A stretch of DNA of 64,000 nt from Methanofollis aquaemaris (GTDB taxonomy: Archaea > Halobacteriota > Methanomicrobia > Methanomicrobiales > Methanofollaceae), in assembly GCF_017357525.1 (NCBI RefSeq), contig NZ_CP036172.1, positions 1,276,561 through 1,340,560 of the forward strand, given 5' to 3'. The position numbers were made by a program, and so were the translations under genes. The notes beneath the pieces were generated by a model, which saw only the letters and a list, made by a program, of their open reading frames with translations, made no database searches and was not told the DNA's origin. Shown piece by piece: positions 27,842 through 36,697 of the stretch. The number at the start of each line of letters is the position of its first letter. Positions within the stretch are counted from its first letter, which is position 1.

Positions 27842-28313
27842 GGTATTCTACATAAATGAATCTTACCCTAAGGAAAATAAAGTTACCCAAATGATCGGTT
27901 CCAGGCAGACTCCGGGGGGTGCGCCCGGTTCATAGACGACCGGGAATGCGTGGGGATTCCGGAGAGAAAAAAAGACCAAGAGCGCATGAAGTCCTCAGGT
28001 CTCATATTCGACACTTGACAACCCCGGTTCTGTCTCTAGTTCCCGGATCCTCTTGAGGTCCGCCTCCTTCAGCATCGAATAGTTCGTCCTGACGTACGCA
28101 AGGAGCGTCACTCCCATCTCCTTCTCAATATTCTTCACTTTTTCCACCTATTCGGGAGATCTGCTTGCATATCCCATAGAGATCATGGCACTCACCGTAG
28201 AGATAGCAGATATATTGAGAGATACTCTCGGGCACGCATCGAAAAAAATATTTACATAACTCCACATTATTTTATTAACGATCCATAATGAACACCTCTG
28301 TGGAGATAGAACT
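27842..28313. other. Divergent control region between btuC and the exported-protein genes
   Basis: The stretch holds divergent AT-rich promoters (minus-strand box near 27874-27886; plus-strand boxes ATATTTACATA near 28247 and TTATTTTATTAA near 28267) and one possible small gene at 27995-28147. No cobalamin-riboswitch-like structure was recognised. Confidence 0.45.
27995..28147 (-). CDS. Possible small protein or gene fragment
   Basis: A minus-strand frame of 50 codons starts at GTG 28147 and ends TGA at 27995. The product is charged and protein-like (EKVKNIEKEMGVTLLAYV, then NYSMLKEADLKRIRELE). An in-frame TAG immediately precedes the GTG and no ribosome binding site is visible, so it could be the surviving C-terminal piece of an older gene. 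An internal ATG 30 bases in is a second possible start. Confidence 0.3.
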   Translation of the reverse strand: MEKVKNIEKEMGVTLLAYVRTNYSMLKEADLKRIRELETEPGLSSVEYET

Positions 28314-30218
28314 ATGAAACACCATTCTTGTGCAGGGATGATATGCATCCTTCTGATCCTTCTTATCGCGCCTGCCACGGCCGACTACCTGATGTTTGGC
28401 GCGGACGAGGCGCGGACCGGGGCCATATCCTCCGGTGGCCCCCTGACCAATGCCACCCTCTGGGTGGCGGAGACCGCCGAGTACGCCGAGGGTTCTCCGG
28501 CGGTCCATGACGGCAAGGTCTTTGTCCCGACCTGGCCTGACATGAACTTCACCGACAACGAACCAATGGGACTGGTCTGCTATGACGCCGGCACCGGTGC
28601 AGAACTCTGGACCAACGAACTTGGTGGTGCTGCCGTCGGGGCAGTCTCGGGGGCGGCCGTCGCGGACGGGCATGTCTATCTCGGGGGGACTGACGGGAAA
28701 CTCTATTGTGTCGACGAAGAGACCGGGGCCACACTCTGGTCGAGCGACACGATCGACGAGACCGGATACTTCGGTCTTTCCTCGTCTCCGCTGATCTTCA
28801 ATGGCAAGGTCTACACCCTCTCGGCCTCAGACAGCGTGCTCCATGAGTTCAGCCCGGACGGCGACGAGACCTGGTCGTTTGCGATCGGCGGCGGAGCGGC
28901 ATATTTTGTTTCACCTGCAGCGGCCGGCAGCAAGATCTACTGCTCGAACATGACCGCACTCTCCTGTATCGACCCTGCAACACAGAAAGAGGTCTGGAAC
29001 ACCACGCTTCAGGATGTCATTCTCTCGACACCGACCGTGAACGAGAACACCCTCTTCTGTGCCGCCGCCATCAAGACCCATGCCTTCGACCGCGAGACCG
29101 GAGACGAACTCTGGAATGTATCCATCGCCGGCACCTCGTCTTCCCCTGCACTCAACGGCGACAGTCTCTATGTCGGCGCAAATGACGGCCTCCATTGCCT
29201 GGACACCATCACCGGTGCGGAGCGCTGGACCTTCCCCTCTGCGAAGATCACGGTCTCCCCGGTGGTAGCAGACGAGACCGTCTATTTCGCGACAAATGAA
29301 GAGGCAGGATCTGTGTATGCGGTGAACGCCACCAGTGGTGTTGAGGTCTGGTCTTACACCCTTGAAGCACCAGGCGACGGCAATTTTGCCGCGTTCTATG
29401 CCTCTTCACCTGCAATCTCCGACGGCGTCCTGTACATCGGGGCAGAGGACAACCACTTCTATGCCTTCGGCGAAGGGGTACCCGGACCGGAGACCATCTT
29501 CGACGGCACCGTCAGCCTCACAGACACCACCTTCACCTTCGTGCCGTCGAACAATGTCACCGGATCCTACCAGGTCAACCGCACCACCGACCTCGGCGCG
29601 CTCGACGCCGCCGCCGACCTCGGGGGATTCACGTTCAACGCAAGCGATGCATGGTACGGTTCATACGGTTCCTTCAGCCTCGAATCAATCAACGGCATCG
29701 CCAACGAGGACTGGACACAACCAGCCGCACGCTCCTGGTCCATCTTCATCAACAACCAATCGGCAACCAGAGGCCTGGGCGGGAACACCCTCAAAGACGG
29801 TGACCTCCTCGCGTTCTTCTACTGCCCGGTCAACCAGACGACCTATGCCCCGCTCATCGAGGAGGCCGACGCTGTTGTCAGGTGCAGGGTGAGCATGACG
29901 GACGCCACGCTCTCGGCACTGAAACTCACCGGCGGCAGTCGTGGCGGGAGTGTCCGTGCCGATGTCACGGTCTCCGCCGTGAACGGAGGCGGCTATGTCG
30001 TCGTGGTGAGCGGAACGGACGGGAACGGTGAGACTCTCGCAGGGGCCGGCACCGTCCACCTCGCCGCCGGCCAGAGTGCCGGGATCCCGGTCATCGTCAC
30101 CATACCTCTCCAGGCCAGGACCGGCGCCTACACCCTCCATGCAGGCATCTATCACATCGAAGACTATCCACAGCACTGTCTCTTCACGAGCGAGGGTATC
30201 GAATGCACGGTAACATGA
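28314..30218 (+). CDS. Exported PQQ-repeat beta-propeller protein with DUF4430 (transcobalamin beta-like) domain
   Basis: This 634-residue protein starts with a signal peptide (MKHHSCAGMICILLILLIAPATA). Residues about 30-390 are PQQ-like propeller blades with recurring G-x-x-Y/L-x-C/A-x-D-x-x-T-G-x-x-x-W (DAGTGAELWTNE, DEETGATLWSSD, DRETGDELWN, DTITGAERWTF). Residues about 395-510 match the DUF4430 pattern (LGALDAAADLGGFTFNASD, SWSIFINNQSA, GDLLAFFYCP), the fold of the C-terminal domain of transcobalamin. A beta-sandwich-like tail follows, with no anchor. It is divergent from btuCD; corrinoid binding at the surface is inferred. Confidence 0.8.
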   Translation: MKHHSCAGMICILLILLIAPATADYLMFGADEARTGAISSGGPLTNATLWVAETAEYAEGSPAVHDGKVFVPTWPDMNFTDNEPMGLVCYDAGTGAELWTNELGGAAVGAVSGAAVADGHVYLGGTDGKLYCVDEETGATLWSSDTIDETGYFGLSSSPLIFNGKVYTLSASDSVLHEFSPDGDETWSFAIGGGAAYFVSPAAAGSKIYCSNMTALSCIDPATQKEVWNTTLQDVILSTPTVNENTLFCAAAIKTHAFDRETGDELWNVSIAGTSSSPALNGDSLYVGANDGLHCLDTITGAERWTFPSAKITVSPVVADETVYFATNEEAGSVYAVNATSGVEVWSYTLEAPGDGNFAAFYASSPAISDGVLYIGAEDNHFYAFGEGVPGPETIFDGTVSLTDTTFTFVPSNNVTGSYQVNRTTDLGALDAAADLGGFTFNASDAWYGSYGSFSLESINGIANEDWTQPAARSWSIFINNQSATRGLGGNTLKDGDLLAFFYCPVNQTTYAPLIEEADAVVRCRVSMTDATLSALKLTGGSRGGSVRADVTVSAVNGGGYVVVVSGTDGNGETLAGAGTVHLAAGQSAGIPVIVTIPLQARTGAYTLHAGIYHIEDYPQHCLFTSEGIECTVT

Positions 30219-31783
30219 CGTGGGCCTTTCCCCTTCTCCTCCTCATGCTTGCAGCACCGGTGGCGGCACTCAGCATGGACGTCGCCGGATCGTCCCCCGG
30301 TTCGGCCGTCACGGTCGCCCTTGACAGCGAGGCCGACGTAATCTTTCAGGTGAACGGGGGAACCCCATACTACGCGCACGGGACGACGGTGAAGTTCGTC
30401 CCGCACATCACCGGCACGCTCTCCGTCACCGCCATGGCAGAGGGGCAGACCATCCAGAAAACAGTCCGGATCACCTCGGGAAGTAGTGGAGACGGGGGGA
30501 GCGACGATGACGACTCAGGTCTCTGGAAGAAAGTTGTCCTCGGCCCTGAAACCTTCAATGTGACCGCAGAGAGCGGTGAGACGTACGAAGTGAAGCGACG
30601 CACCGCCCTCGGTGCCCTTGACGCCTCGGACGCCACGTACGTCCTCAACGACGAGTGGTACGATCAGTATGGCACGCTGTACCTCAAGTCCATCAACGGC
30701 CGCGCGGGTGAGGGTCTGGCCGGGTGGGTCTACCAGGTGAACGAAAAGTCGCCGTCGGTCGGCGCCAATACCTATAGTGTGAAGAAAGACGACAGGGTCG
30801 TCTTCTACTACAGCGAGAGCATGTCGGCACAGCCCGAGGACTCGGTCGAAGCGATCTATCTGAAGGTCGCCTTCGGCACCAGCACCTCAAACGGGGACGA
30901 TGGAGAGGAGTCGAAGATGATGCGAGGGAGTCTGAAACCGGCCGATAGTTCTGAGATCAATCTCGGTCTCCCCGAGGGCGTGACCATGACCTTTGGTGCA
31001 GGTGGAGCGCGGATCTCGGTCCTCCAGGGGGCTGGCGGCGGCGACGAGGAGGTGATCGTCAGGGGTGACCGAGTCATCATCATGCGTCCCGGCCTCCTGC
31101 TGACCGTCCTGACCGGTGATCTGAAAATGGAGGACAACTCCTCGACCGGACAGGTAAGGAGCGTCACCGCCGAACTGATGCCCAACACTGAAGGCCTTGG
31201 CGGCCTGAGTGGTGCGGGAGGAAGGATCATCCTCACTCTTGCCGGAATACCCGGCGACGGATCCATCACCACCGGGTTCAGCGACCGACCGTCCTCAGAG
31301 ATGACAGAATCCCTCGAAGGCCTTGCCGCCACAGAGGGCCGGTCCCTCCTGGGCGTCGCCTATGTGATGGAGATCAACAAAACCAACCTCAAGAACGGCG
31401 AAGACATTCTTGGCACCGTGATCAGGATGGAGGTCGACCCGGCCTGGGTGAAGGAGCACGGCGGCACCGGCGCGATCCGGATCGTTCACATCGCCGACGA
31501 CGGAACGATCGAGTTCCTTGAGACCAGAAAGATTCTGGAGACTGAAGACTCCGTCACCTTCGAGGCGGAGTCAAAGAACGGTCTCTCGTCATTTGTCCTC
31601 GGCGCCATCGGAGGGGGAAAGAGAGCCGCGACGCCTGTGATGACAGCACCCGCAACAGGGAGTGAGGCGGGCACCACACCGGCACCGACCGCTCCGCAGC
31701 AGACACCCCTCTGGGCCTGGGCCACCATTCCGGCGCTCTTTATTGGGGGCGCCGCATATCTCATGAACAGGAAGGAGGAATAG
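30203..31783 (+). CDS. Membrane-anchored surface protein with DUF4430 domain
   Basis: This 526-residue protein has a signal peptide (FPLLLLMLAAPVAALS), a short beta domain, then a DUF4430 domain at about residues 115-215 (RTALGALDASDATYVLNDEWY, GWVYQVNEKSPSVGANTY, KKDDRVVFYYSE). A long beta-rich region follows, then a Pro/Thr linker (TPAPTAPQQTP) and a C-terminal transmembrane helix with NRKEE. The start overlaps the previous gene by 16 bases and has GAGGG 6 bases upstream. It probably sits on the outer face of the membrane as a corrinoid-capture partner; the ligand is inferred. Confidence 0.78.
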   Translation: MHGNMTWAFPLLLLMLAAPVAALSMDVAGSSPGSAVTVALDSEADVIFQVNGGTPYYAHGTTVKFVPHITGTLSVTAMAEGQTIQKTVRITSGSSGDGGSDDDDSGLWKKVVLGPETFNVTAESGETYEVKRRTALGALDASDATYVLNDEWYDQYGTLYLKSINGRAGEGLAGWVYQVNEKSPSVGANTYSVKKDDRVVFYYSESMSAQPEDSVEAIYLKVAFGTSTSNGDDGEESKMMRGSLKPADSSEINLGLPEGVTMTFGAGGARISVLQGAGGGDEEVIVRGDRVIIMRPGLLLTVLTGDLKMEDNSSTGQVRSVTAELMPNTEGLGGLSGAGGRIILTLAGIPGDGSITTGFSDRPSSEMTESLEGLAATEGRSLLGVAYVMEINKTNLKNGEDILGTVIRMEVDPAWVKEHGGTGAIRIVHIADDGTIEFLETRKILETEDSVTFEAESKNGLSSFVLGAIGGGKRAATPVMTAPATGSEAGTTPAPTAPQQTPLWAWATIPALFIGGAAYLMNRKEE

Positions 31784-31785
31784 AA

Positions 31786-33762
31786 CTGAAGAAACTCTGC
31801 GCACTCGTCATCCTCATCTGCACCGCCTGCATCATGAGCGGTGCGGCCTACCCGCTCGATGCGGAGGACGACACCATACAACACAGTCTAGAATATCTCA
31901 AGACCTGTCAGCAGCCTGACGGAGGTTTTGCCGAACCAGGACGAGAGACCAACCCCGGCACCTCGTGGTTTACGATGATGGCGATCGTCGCCGCAGGTCA
32001 GGATCCCCACACCTGGACCGTGAACGGCACCTCAGCGGTCGACTACTGGGCACACCCCGGTGAGGACCTCAAGACCGAGGGGACCGCCGAACTCGGCCGG
32101 ATGGTAACCCTCATCACCGCCGTCGGCGGTGACCCGCACGACTTCGGTGGAGAAGATTATCTTGCCGACCTGAAGGCGCGGATGAAACCTACGGGCCAGT
32201 TCGGCGACTTTGTCTACACCTCGTACTGGGGGATCTTCGGGCTCGCCGCCGCGGGCGAGGATACCGCAAAGCCCCTCGCCTGGCTGAAAGAACAGCAGAA
32301 CGAAGACGGCGGGTTTGGCTGGATGCCGGGCGCCGAGAGCGACTGCGACGATACCGCCGCCTCCCTTATGGCGATGATCGCCGCCGGAGAACCGAGAGAC
32401 TCTCCACCGGTGAAGAAGGCACTTGGGTATCTGAAGAACGCCCAGATGGACGACGGTGGGTTCAACTATGGTGGCTCTTCCTCCTCGAACGCGGCGTCGG
32501 CCGCATGGGCGGTGCAGGCGATCGCCGCAGCAGGTCAGAACCCCTCGACCTGGGTGAAGGACAATAAAAATGTCGTCACATACCTCACCTACCTCCAGCA
32601 ATCCGACGGTTCTTTCAAGTGGACGGCCCAGGTCACCGACAACCCCTGCCGGATGACGGCCGCCGCAATCCAGGCACTCCTCGGTCGGCCGTACCCCATC
32701 CTGCCCGGTCAGTCCGCTCCCGCACTCTCGGGACAGACCGCAGAGGCGGAGAATACTCCTGCCGCCGCGACTCCGGTCGTCGCCGCCACGAGCGCACCGG
32801 CCACCGGCGGCCCCTGGGAACCGGTCACCGTCACCGACGACTTCGGTGAAAAAGTCACCATCACGAAGGAACCCCTGCGGATCGTCTCCCTTTCCCCGGC
32901 CAACACCGAGATCCTCTTTGCCCTCGACCTGGGCGACCGGGTGGTCGGGGTGACCGACTTCTGCAACTATCCTGAGGAGGCCACCGAGAAGCCGAAGGTC
33001 GGCGGGTTCTCCACGGTGAACATCGAGCGAGTCGTAGCGGCAAAGCCCGACCTGATCTTTGCAGCCCTGGGCAACACCGAAGAGGTGGTCGACCACCTCA
33101 GGAAACTCGGCCTGACCGTCGTCAGCCTCAACCCCGACTCGGTGCAGGGGACGCTCAAGGATATCAAACTCGTCGGCAAGGCCACCGGGAAGGAGGCAGA
33201 AGCCGAGACGCTCGTCACCTCAATGCAGACGCGGATCGATGCCGTTGAAACAAAGGTGGCAGGCGCAACCGAACGTCCGACCGTGATGCATGCTGTCTGG
33301 TACGACCCCATCTGGGTGAGCGGCAACGGCACCTTTCAGGACGAACTGATCGAGATCGCCGGCGGAGAGAATGCCTTCCCCGATGTTGAGGGATGGCAGA
33401 TCATCACCCTCGAAAAGGTACTCACCAATGATCCGGAGGTGATCCTGGTCAATTCAGGCACCGGGATGGGCGGCGCGGAGAACGACCTTATCTATCGGTA
33501 CTTCGCCGAGGAGCCGCGGTTCCAGAAACTTCAAGCAGTGAAAGAAGACCGCCTCTCCATTGTGCCCTCCGACATCATCGACCGCGGCGGCCCCAGGATC
33601 GTGGATGCCATCGAAGCGGTGGCGGCGGACATTCATCCGGAACTCTTCGGGACAGAGGAGGAGACATCGGCCCCGTCCGGCGCACAGAGTCCGGGCTTCG
33701 GGCTTCTTCCGGCGATAGCCGGACTGCTGGGTGCATGTCTCCTCCTCAGGAGGGCTCGATGA
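31786..33762 (+). CDS. Alpha/alpha-toroid (prenyltransferase-like) repeat domain fused to a BtuF-type binding protein
   Basis: The product is 658 residues from CTG 31786, or 642 from ATG 31834. The CTG frame gives a perfect signal peptide (KKLCALVILICTACIMSGAAYP) with AAGGAGG 7 bases upstream, while the ATG would cut it off. Residues about 30-300 hold terpene-cyclase/prenyltransferase repeats (QQPDGGF, QQNEDGGFGW, QMDDGGFNYGG, QQSDGSFKW). After a Pro/Ala linker, residues about 350-620 form a BtuF-like domain (PLRIVSLSPANTEILFALDLGDRVVGVT in part, AKPDLIF). The C-terminus (PGFGLLPAIAGLLGACLLLRR) resembles a PGF-type sorting tail. It is the likely binding protein for BtuCD. Confidence 0.82.
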   Translation: MKKLCALVILICTACIMSGAAYPLDAEDDTIQHSLEYLKTCQQPDGGFAEPGRETNPGTSWFTMMAIVAAGQDPHTWTVNGTSAVDYWAHPGEDLKTEGTAELGRMVTLITAVGGDPHDFGGEDYLADLKARMKPTGQFGDFVYTSYWGIFGLAAAGEDTAKPLAWLKEQQNEDGGFGWMPGAESDCDDTAASLMAMIAAGEPRDSPPVKKALGYLKNAQMDDGGFNYGGSSSSNAASAAWAVQAIAAAGQNPSTWVKDNKNVVTYLTYLQQSDGSFKWTAQVTDNPCRMTAAAIQALLGRPYPILPGQSAPALSGQTAEAENTPAAATPVVAATSAPATGGPWEPVTVTDDFGEKVTITKEPLRIVSLSPANTEILFALDLGDRVVGVTDFCNYPEEATEKPKVGGFSTVNIERVVAAKPDLIFAALGNTEEVVDHLRKLGLTVVSLNPDSVQGTLKDIKLVGKATGKEAEAETLVTSMQTRIDAVETKVAGATERPTVMHAVWYDPIWVSGNGTFQDELIEIAGGENAFPDVEGWQIITLEKVLTNDPEVILVNSGTGMGGAENDLIYRYFAEEPRFQKLQAVKEDRLSIVPSDIIDRGGPRIVDAIEAVAADIHPELFGTEEETSAPSGAQSPGFGLLPAIAGLLGACLLLRRAR

Positions 33763-34826
33763 GAGTCACCCTGTCCATCCTCTTCCTGCTCCTCCTCTCG
33801 GCACTCCCGACTCTTGCGGCCGCGGCTGCACCCGGAGAGATCCCGCTCTGCGAGGTGACCGTCCCCGGAGAGATAAAAGAGATTGCACTGAACACCGACG
33901 GCACCGGGATGGCCGTCCTCTCGGATCAGACGCTTTCATGGCACAACAGCGACGAGACACCAGGCTGGGAAGTCCCGGCAAACAATGCAGAAACCATCGG
34001 AGTCTCTGAAGACGGTTCGCTCCTTGTCTCAGGCGGCGCCGACCTCAGAACCTACGACCGTGACGGTGGTCGGGCCTTCAGGTTCGACACGGGATACTTC
34101 GCCCTCGGGACCGCCGTGTCCCCGGAAGGTTCCTGCATCGCCGCCGGGTTCGACAACAAGAGTCTGACCGTATTCAGGGCCGACACACAGGATGGGTTTG
34201 AACCGGTCTGGACGGCCGGGACCACGGAAGACGTCATCAGTATGGCGCTCGCCGACAACGGGTCACATCTTGCGGCCTGCACGAGAGACGGGATGGTCAA
34301 CTCCTATACCGGAGACGGGAGATTGCTGTGGCGCTACGACACCGGGAGCGAGAGACTCACCTGTGCCGTCACCGGCGACGGTTCGTATGTCGTCGTCGGC
34401 GCCGACCACGGCGTCGTCCTTCTCTTGAACAGGAACGGGATCCTCATCAGAGAAGAGGTTGTCGGGGAACGTCTCCCCGCGGTCTCGATCTCGGCCGACG
34501 GATCGGTCGTCGCCATCGGCGGGGACGACGGGGTCGTGCTCCGCTCTCTCCAGGGCGACGACCTCGGCACGATCGGGAATGGGAGCGTGCAGGCGGTTGC
34601 GCTCTCGGCCGACGGGAGTCGAGTCGCCGCCGGACAGGGGGAGCACCTTGCCCTCTTCTCGACAGGCACCGATGAGATCATGCCGGTGACCGCGGCCGCA
34701 GCCTCGACCACCGCAGGGACCGACACCACCGGGGGAGAACCTGTCCCGGCCCGGACCCAGCAGGCCGGGCTTTCTGTTCTGCCCGCCCTTGCGGCCGTCG
34801 CCCTCCTTCTGGGGGGAAGGCGTTAA
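33759..34826 (+). CDS. Exported beta-propeller (WD/PQQ-like) protein with C-terminal anchor
   Basis: This 355-residue protein has a signal peptide (MRVTLSILFLLLLSALPTLAAAA) and about seven propeller-like repeats with the recurring pattern I/V-S-x-D-G-S-x-V/L-x-x-G-G/A (SEDGSLLVSGGAD, SPEGSCIAAGFD, TGDGSYVVVGAD, SADGSVVAIGGDD, SADGSRVAAGQG). After a Thr/Ala/Gly-rich stretch it ends in a hydrophobic tail and GGRR. The ATG overlaps the stop of the BtuF-fusion gene (ATGA) and has AGGAGG upstream, so it is translationally coupled. Its function is unknown; it could be a scaffold of the surface uptake system. Confidence 0.72.
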   Translation: MRVTLSILFLLLLSALPTLAAAAAPGEIPLCEVTVPGEIKEIALNTDGTGMAVLSDQTLSWHNSDETPGWEVPANNAETIGVSEDGSLLVSGGADLRTYDRDGGRAFRFDTGYFALGTAVSPEGSCIAAGFDNKSLTVFRADTQDGFEPVWTAGTTEDVISMALADNGSHLAACTRDGMVNSYTGDGRLLWRYDTGSERLTCAVTGDGSYVVVGADHGVVLLLNRNGILIREEVVGERLPAVSISADGSVVAIGGDDGVVLRSLQGDDLGTIGNGSVQAVALSADGSRVAAGQGEHLALFSTGTDEIMPVTAAAASTTAGTDTTGGEPVPARTQQAGLSVLPALAAVALLLGGRR

Positions 34827-34829
34827 TCC

Positions 34830-34835
34830 TTTTTT
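34830..34835 (+). terminator. T6 terminator after the exported-protein operon
   Basis: Six T residues follow the propeller gene within a few bases. The convergent DUF362 gene on the other strand ends at the same place. Confidence 0.4.
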
Positions 34836-35986
34836 CATTCACCATCATCGGCCTCTCTGAGATAGGTCTCCCTGACATCGACGGCCCCCTCAGGGCAGAG
34901 TTCCTGACAGCAGAAACACCTGATGCAGCGGGCCATGTCGATCGCCGGGAGACCGTCCGGGCCGGAGGCGATGGCGCCTGGAGGGCATCCCCCCACACAG
35001 ACGCCGCATCGCCTGCACCGTTCACCGTCAATGACCGGGCGGGCCGGCACCAGTCTCCCGTCCAGTTGTGTGACAAACGAAGGGAGAACAGGATGAAGAG
35101 CGGTCGGCGCGGGGACAAAGTCCCTGACCCGCACCATCTCCAGCGGCGGGCCGACGATCTCGACCTCCGCCAGGCACCCTGGCCCCTCGCCGCGCGCCGC
35201 GGCCCGCGCAAGCGTCGGGAGGGTGGCGGGGTCGAGGCCGACGACTGTTGCGGCGATATAGTCGAGGGCCGTGCAACTCTCTGAGGCGAGGAGCAGTCCG
35301 ATCTCTCTGGGATCTCCATGTTGTGGCCCCTTGCCCTCCATCCCGACAACCGCATCCATGATCGAGAGCGTCGGCCGAAGGAGCGTATGGAGATCGAGAA
35401 GGAGGTCGGCAAATGTCTCCTGATCCTGGCCGGCATGGAGGTGATAGGCCGCCTTGGAGACCCCCGGCACAAAACCGTACAGGAGTTTGACCGCCCCGGT
35501 GTATCCGGTGAGGGCATGGGTCTTCAGTTTGGGCAGACCGATGACGACATCGACATCGAAGGGGACCCGCGCCACGGTGAACCGGCGGAAGGTTCTTGCC
35601 TCCGGGGCCATGACCGTCACGGTCTCACCATCAAAATAGATAGACCCACACCCGGTCTCCTCGATGACCCCCGCCATCCCGGTCGTCCTGAGAAGACTCT
35701 GATATGAGGCCCGGGTCTGACCGCCGCCAGGTGAGTCCCCGATGACGGCGGTGCCCCCACATCCCTGGACCAGCGTGACCACCGCCTTCGCGAGAGCGGG
35801 ATGGGTCGTCACCGCCCGTTCGGGCGGTTGGGCGGAGAGAAGATTCGGCTTGATGAGGACGCGCATGCCGGCCTTGACAAAGGTCTCCATCCCTCCGAGG
35901 GGTGCAAGGGCCTGCTTCACCGCTTCCAGAACGGTCTCTTCGTCATAGGTCGGGCACCGCGCCAGGGTGACTGTGGGACAGGACAT
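34835..35986 (-). CDS. DUF362 protein with C-terminal dicluster ferredoxin domain
   Basis: This 383-residue protein has a DUF362 domain (residues about 1-300: VLIKPNLLS, THPALAKAV, IGDSPGGG, GLPKLKTHALTGYTGAVK) followed by two [4Fe-4S] motifs (CRRCGVCVGGCPPGA and CIRCFCCQELCPEGA). This combination is common in anaerobes as a redox protein of uncertain role. It is convergent with the surface-protein operon, with no gap, and stands alone. The ATG at 35986 yields the expected N-terminus. Confidence 0.88.
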   Translation of the reverse strand: MSCPTVTLARCPTYDEETVLEAVKQALAPLGGMETFVKAGMRVLIKPNLLSAQPPERAVTTHPALAKAVVTLVQGCGGTAVIGDSPGGGQTRASYQSLLRTTGMAGVIEETGCGSIYFDGETVTVMAPEARTFRRFTVARVPFDVDVVIGLPKLKTHALTGYTGAVKLLYGFVPGVSKAAYHLHAGQDQETFADLLLDLHTLLRPTLSIMDAVVGMEGKGPQHGDPREIGLLLASESCTALDYIAATVVGLDPATLPTLARAAARGEGPGCLAEVEIVGPPLEMVRVRDFVPAPTALHPVLPSFVTQLDGRLVPARPVIDGERCRRCGVCVGGCPPGAIASGPDGLPAIDMARCIRCFCCQELCPEGAVDVRETYLREADDGE

Positions 35987-36123
35987 CTGAGAGAAAGGTG
36001 CACGTCCATCAGGGATAGAGGTACTTCCGGATATGGCTGATCACTTCAATCTCACCAGAAACACCCCGACTCCATCCATACTTTCATATCCGCAGACCTC
36101 TACTTTTCAGGTACGGTGAATCC

Positions 36124-36687
36124 ATGGACTTAGCCACCATTATTGTACTCGCAGTCGTAGTGCTGATCATCCTCGCCCTCGTCGGCTGGATCATCAGCAT
36201 CTACAACCGTTTCATGAACCTGAAAAACTCTGGCGAGGCGACCCTCGGCCAGATCCGCGTTGCCATGAAGAAGCGGCTCGACCAGATCGAGCAACTTCTC
36301 GGGGCCGTCAAGAGTTACGCCTCCTTCGAGAAGGAGACCCTCACCAAGGTCACCGAGATGCGGGCCGGCGTCGGCAAGGCCGATCCCGGCGACCTCAACG
36401 AGGTGGAGCGGCAGTCGCGCTCGATCGTCGGCCGCCTCTTCGCAGTCGCAGAGGCCTATCCCGACCTCAAGACGCAGGCAACGGTCTCCGAACTGATGGC
36501 ATCCATCAGGCAGATCGAGGACGAGATCGCCCGCCAGCGCTACACCTACAACAACATCGCCCAGCAGCTCAACACCATGACCGAGACGATCCCCTCCAAC
36601 ATCGTCGCCTCCATGGCCCACATCCAGAGACTCGATTATCTCGAGTTCGAGGAGAAGATCGAGCAGGCGCCGAAGATCGAGTTCTGA
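36124..36687 (+). CDS. LemA family protein
   Basis: This 187-residue protein has one N-terminal membrane helix (IIVLAVVVLIILALVGWIISIYN) followed by the LemA helical bundle (QIRVAMKKRLDQIEQLLGAVK, NNIAQQLNTMTETIPSNIVA, the FEEKIEQAPKIEF end). LemA proteins are membrane-associated and often pair with a DUF2207 protein, as here: the next gene starts 10 bases downstream. The role in the cell is not well defined. Confidence 0.92.
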   Translation: MDLATIIVLAVVVLIILALVGWIISIYNRFMNLKNSGEATLGQIRVAMKKRLDQIEQLLGAVKSYASFEKETLTKVTEMRAGVGKADPGDLNEVERQSRSIVGRLFAVAEAYPDLKTQATVSELMASIRQIEDEIARQRYTYNNIAQQLNTMTETIPSNIVASMAHIQRLDYLEFEEKIEQAPKIEF

Positions 36688-36697
36688 GGTGGACGTG

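Noticed and set aside
27842-28313. Cobalamin riboswitch upstream of the transporter genes
   Set aside because: No cobalamin-box-like motif or long structured leader is visible; both leaders are short and AT-rich.
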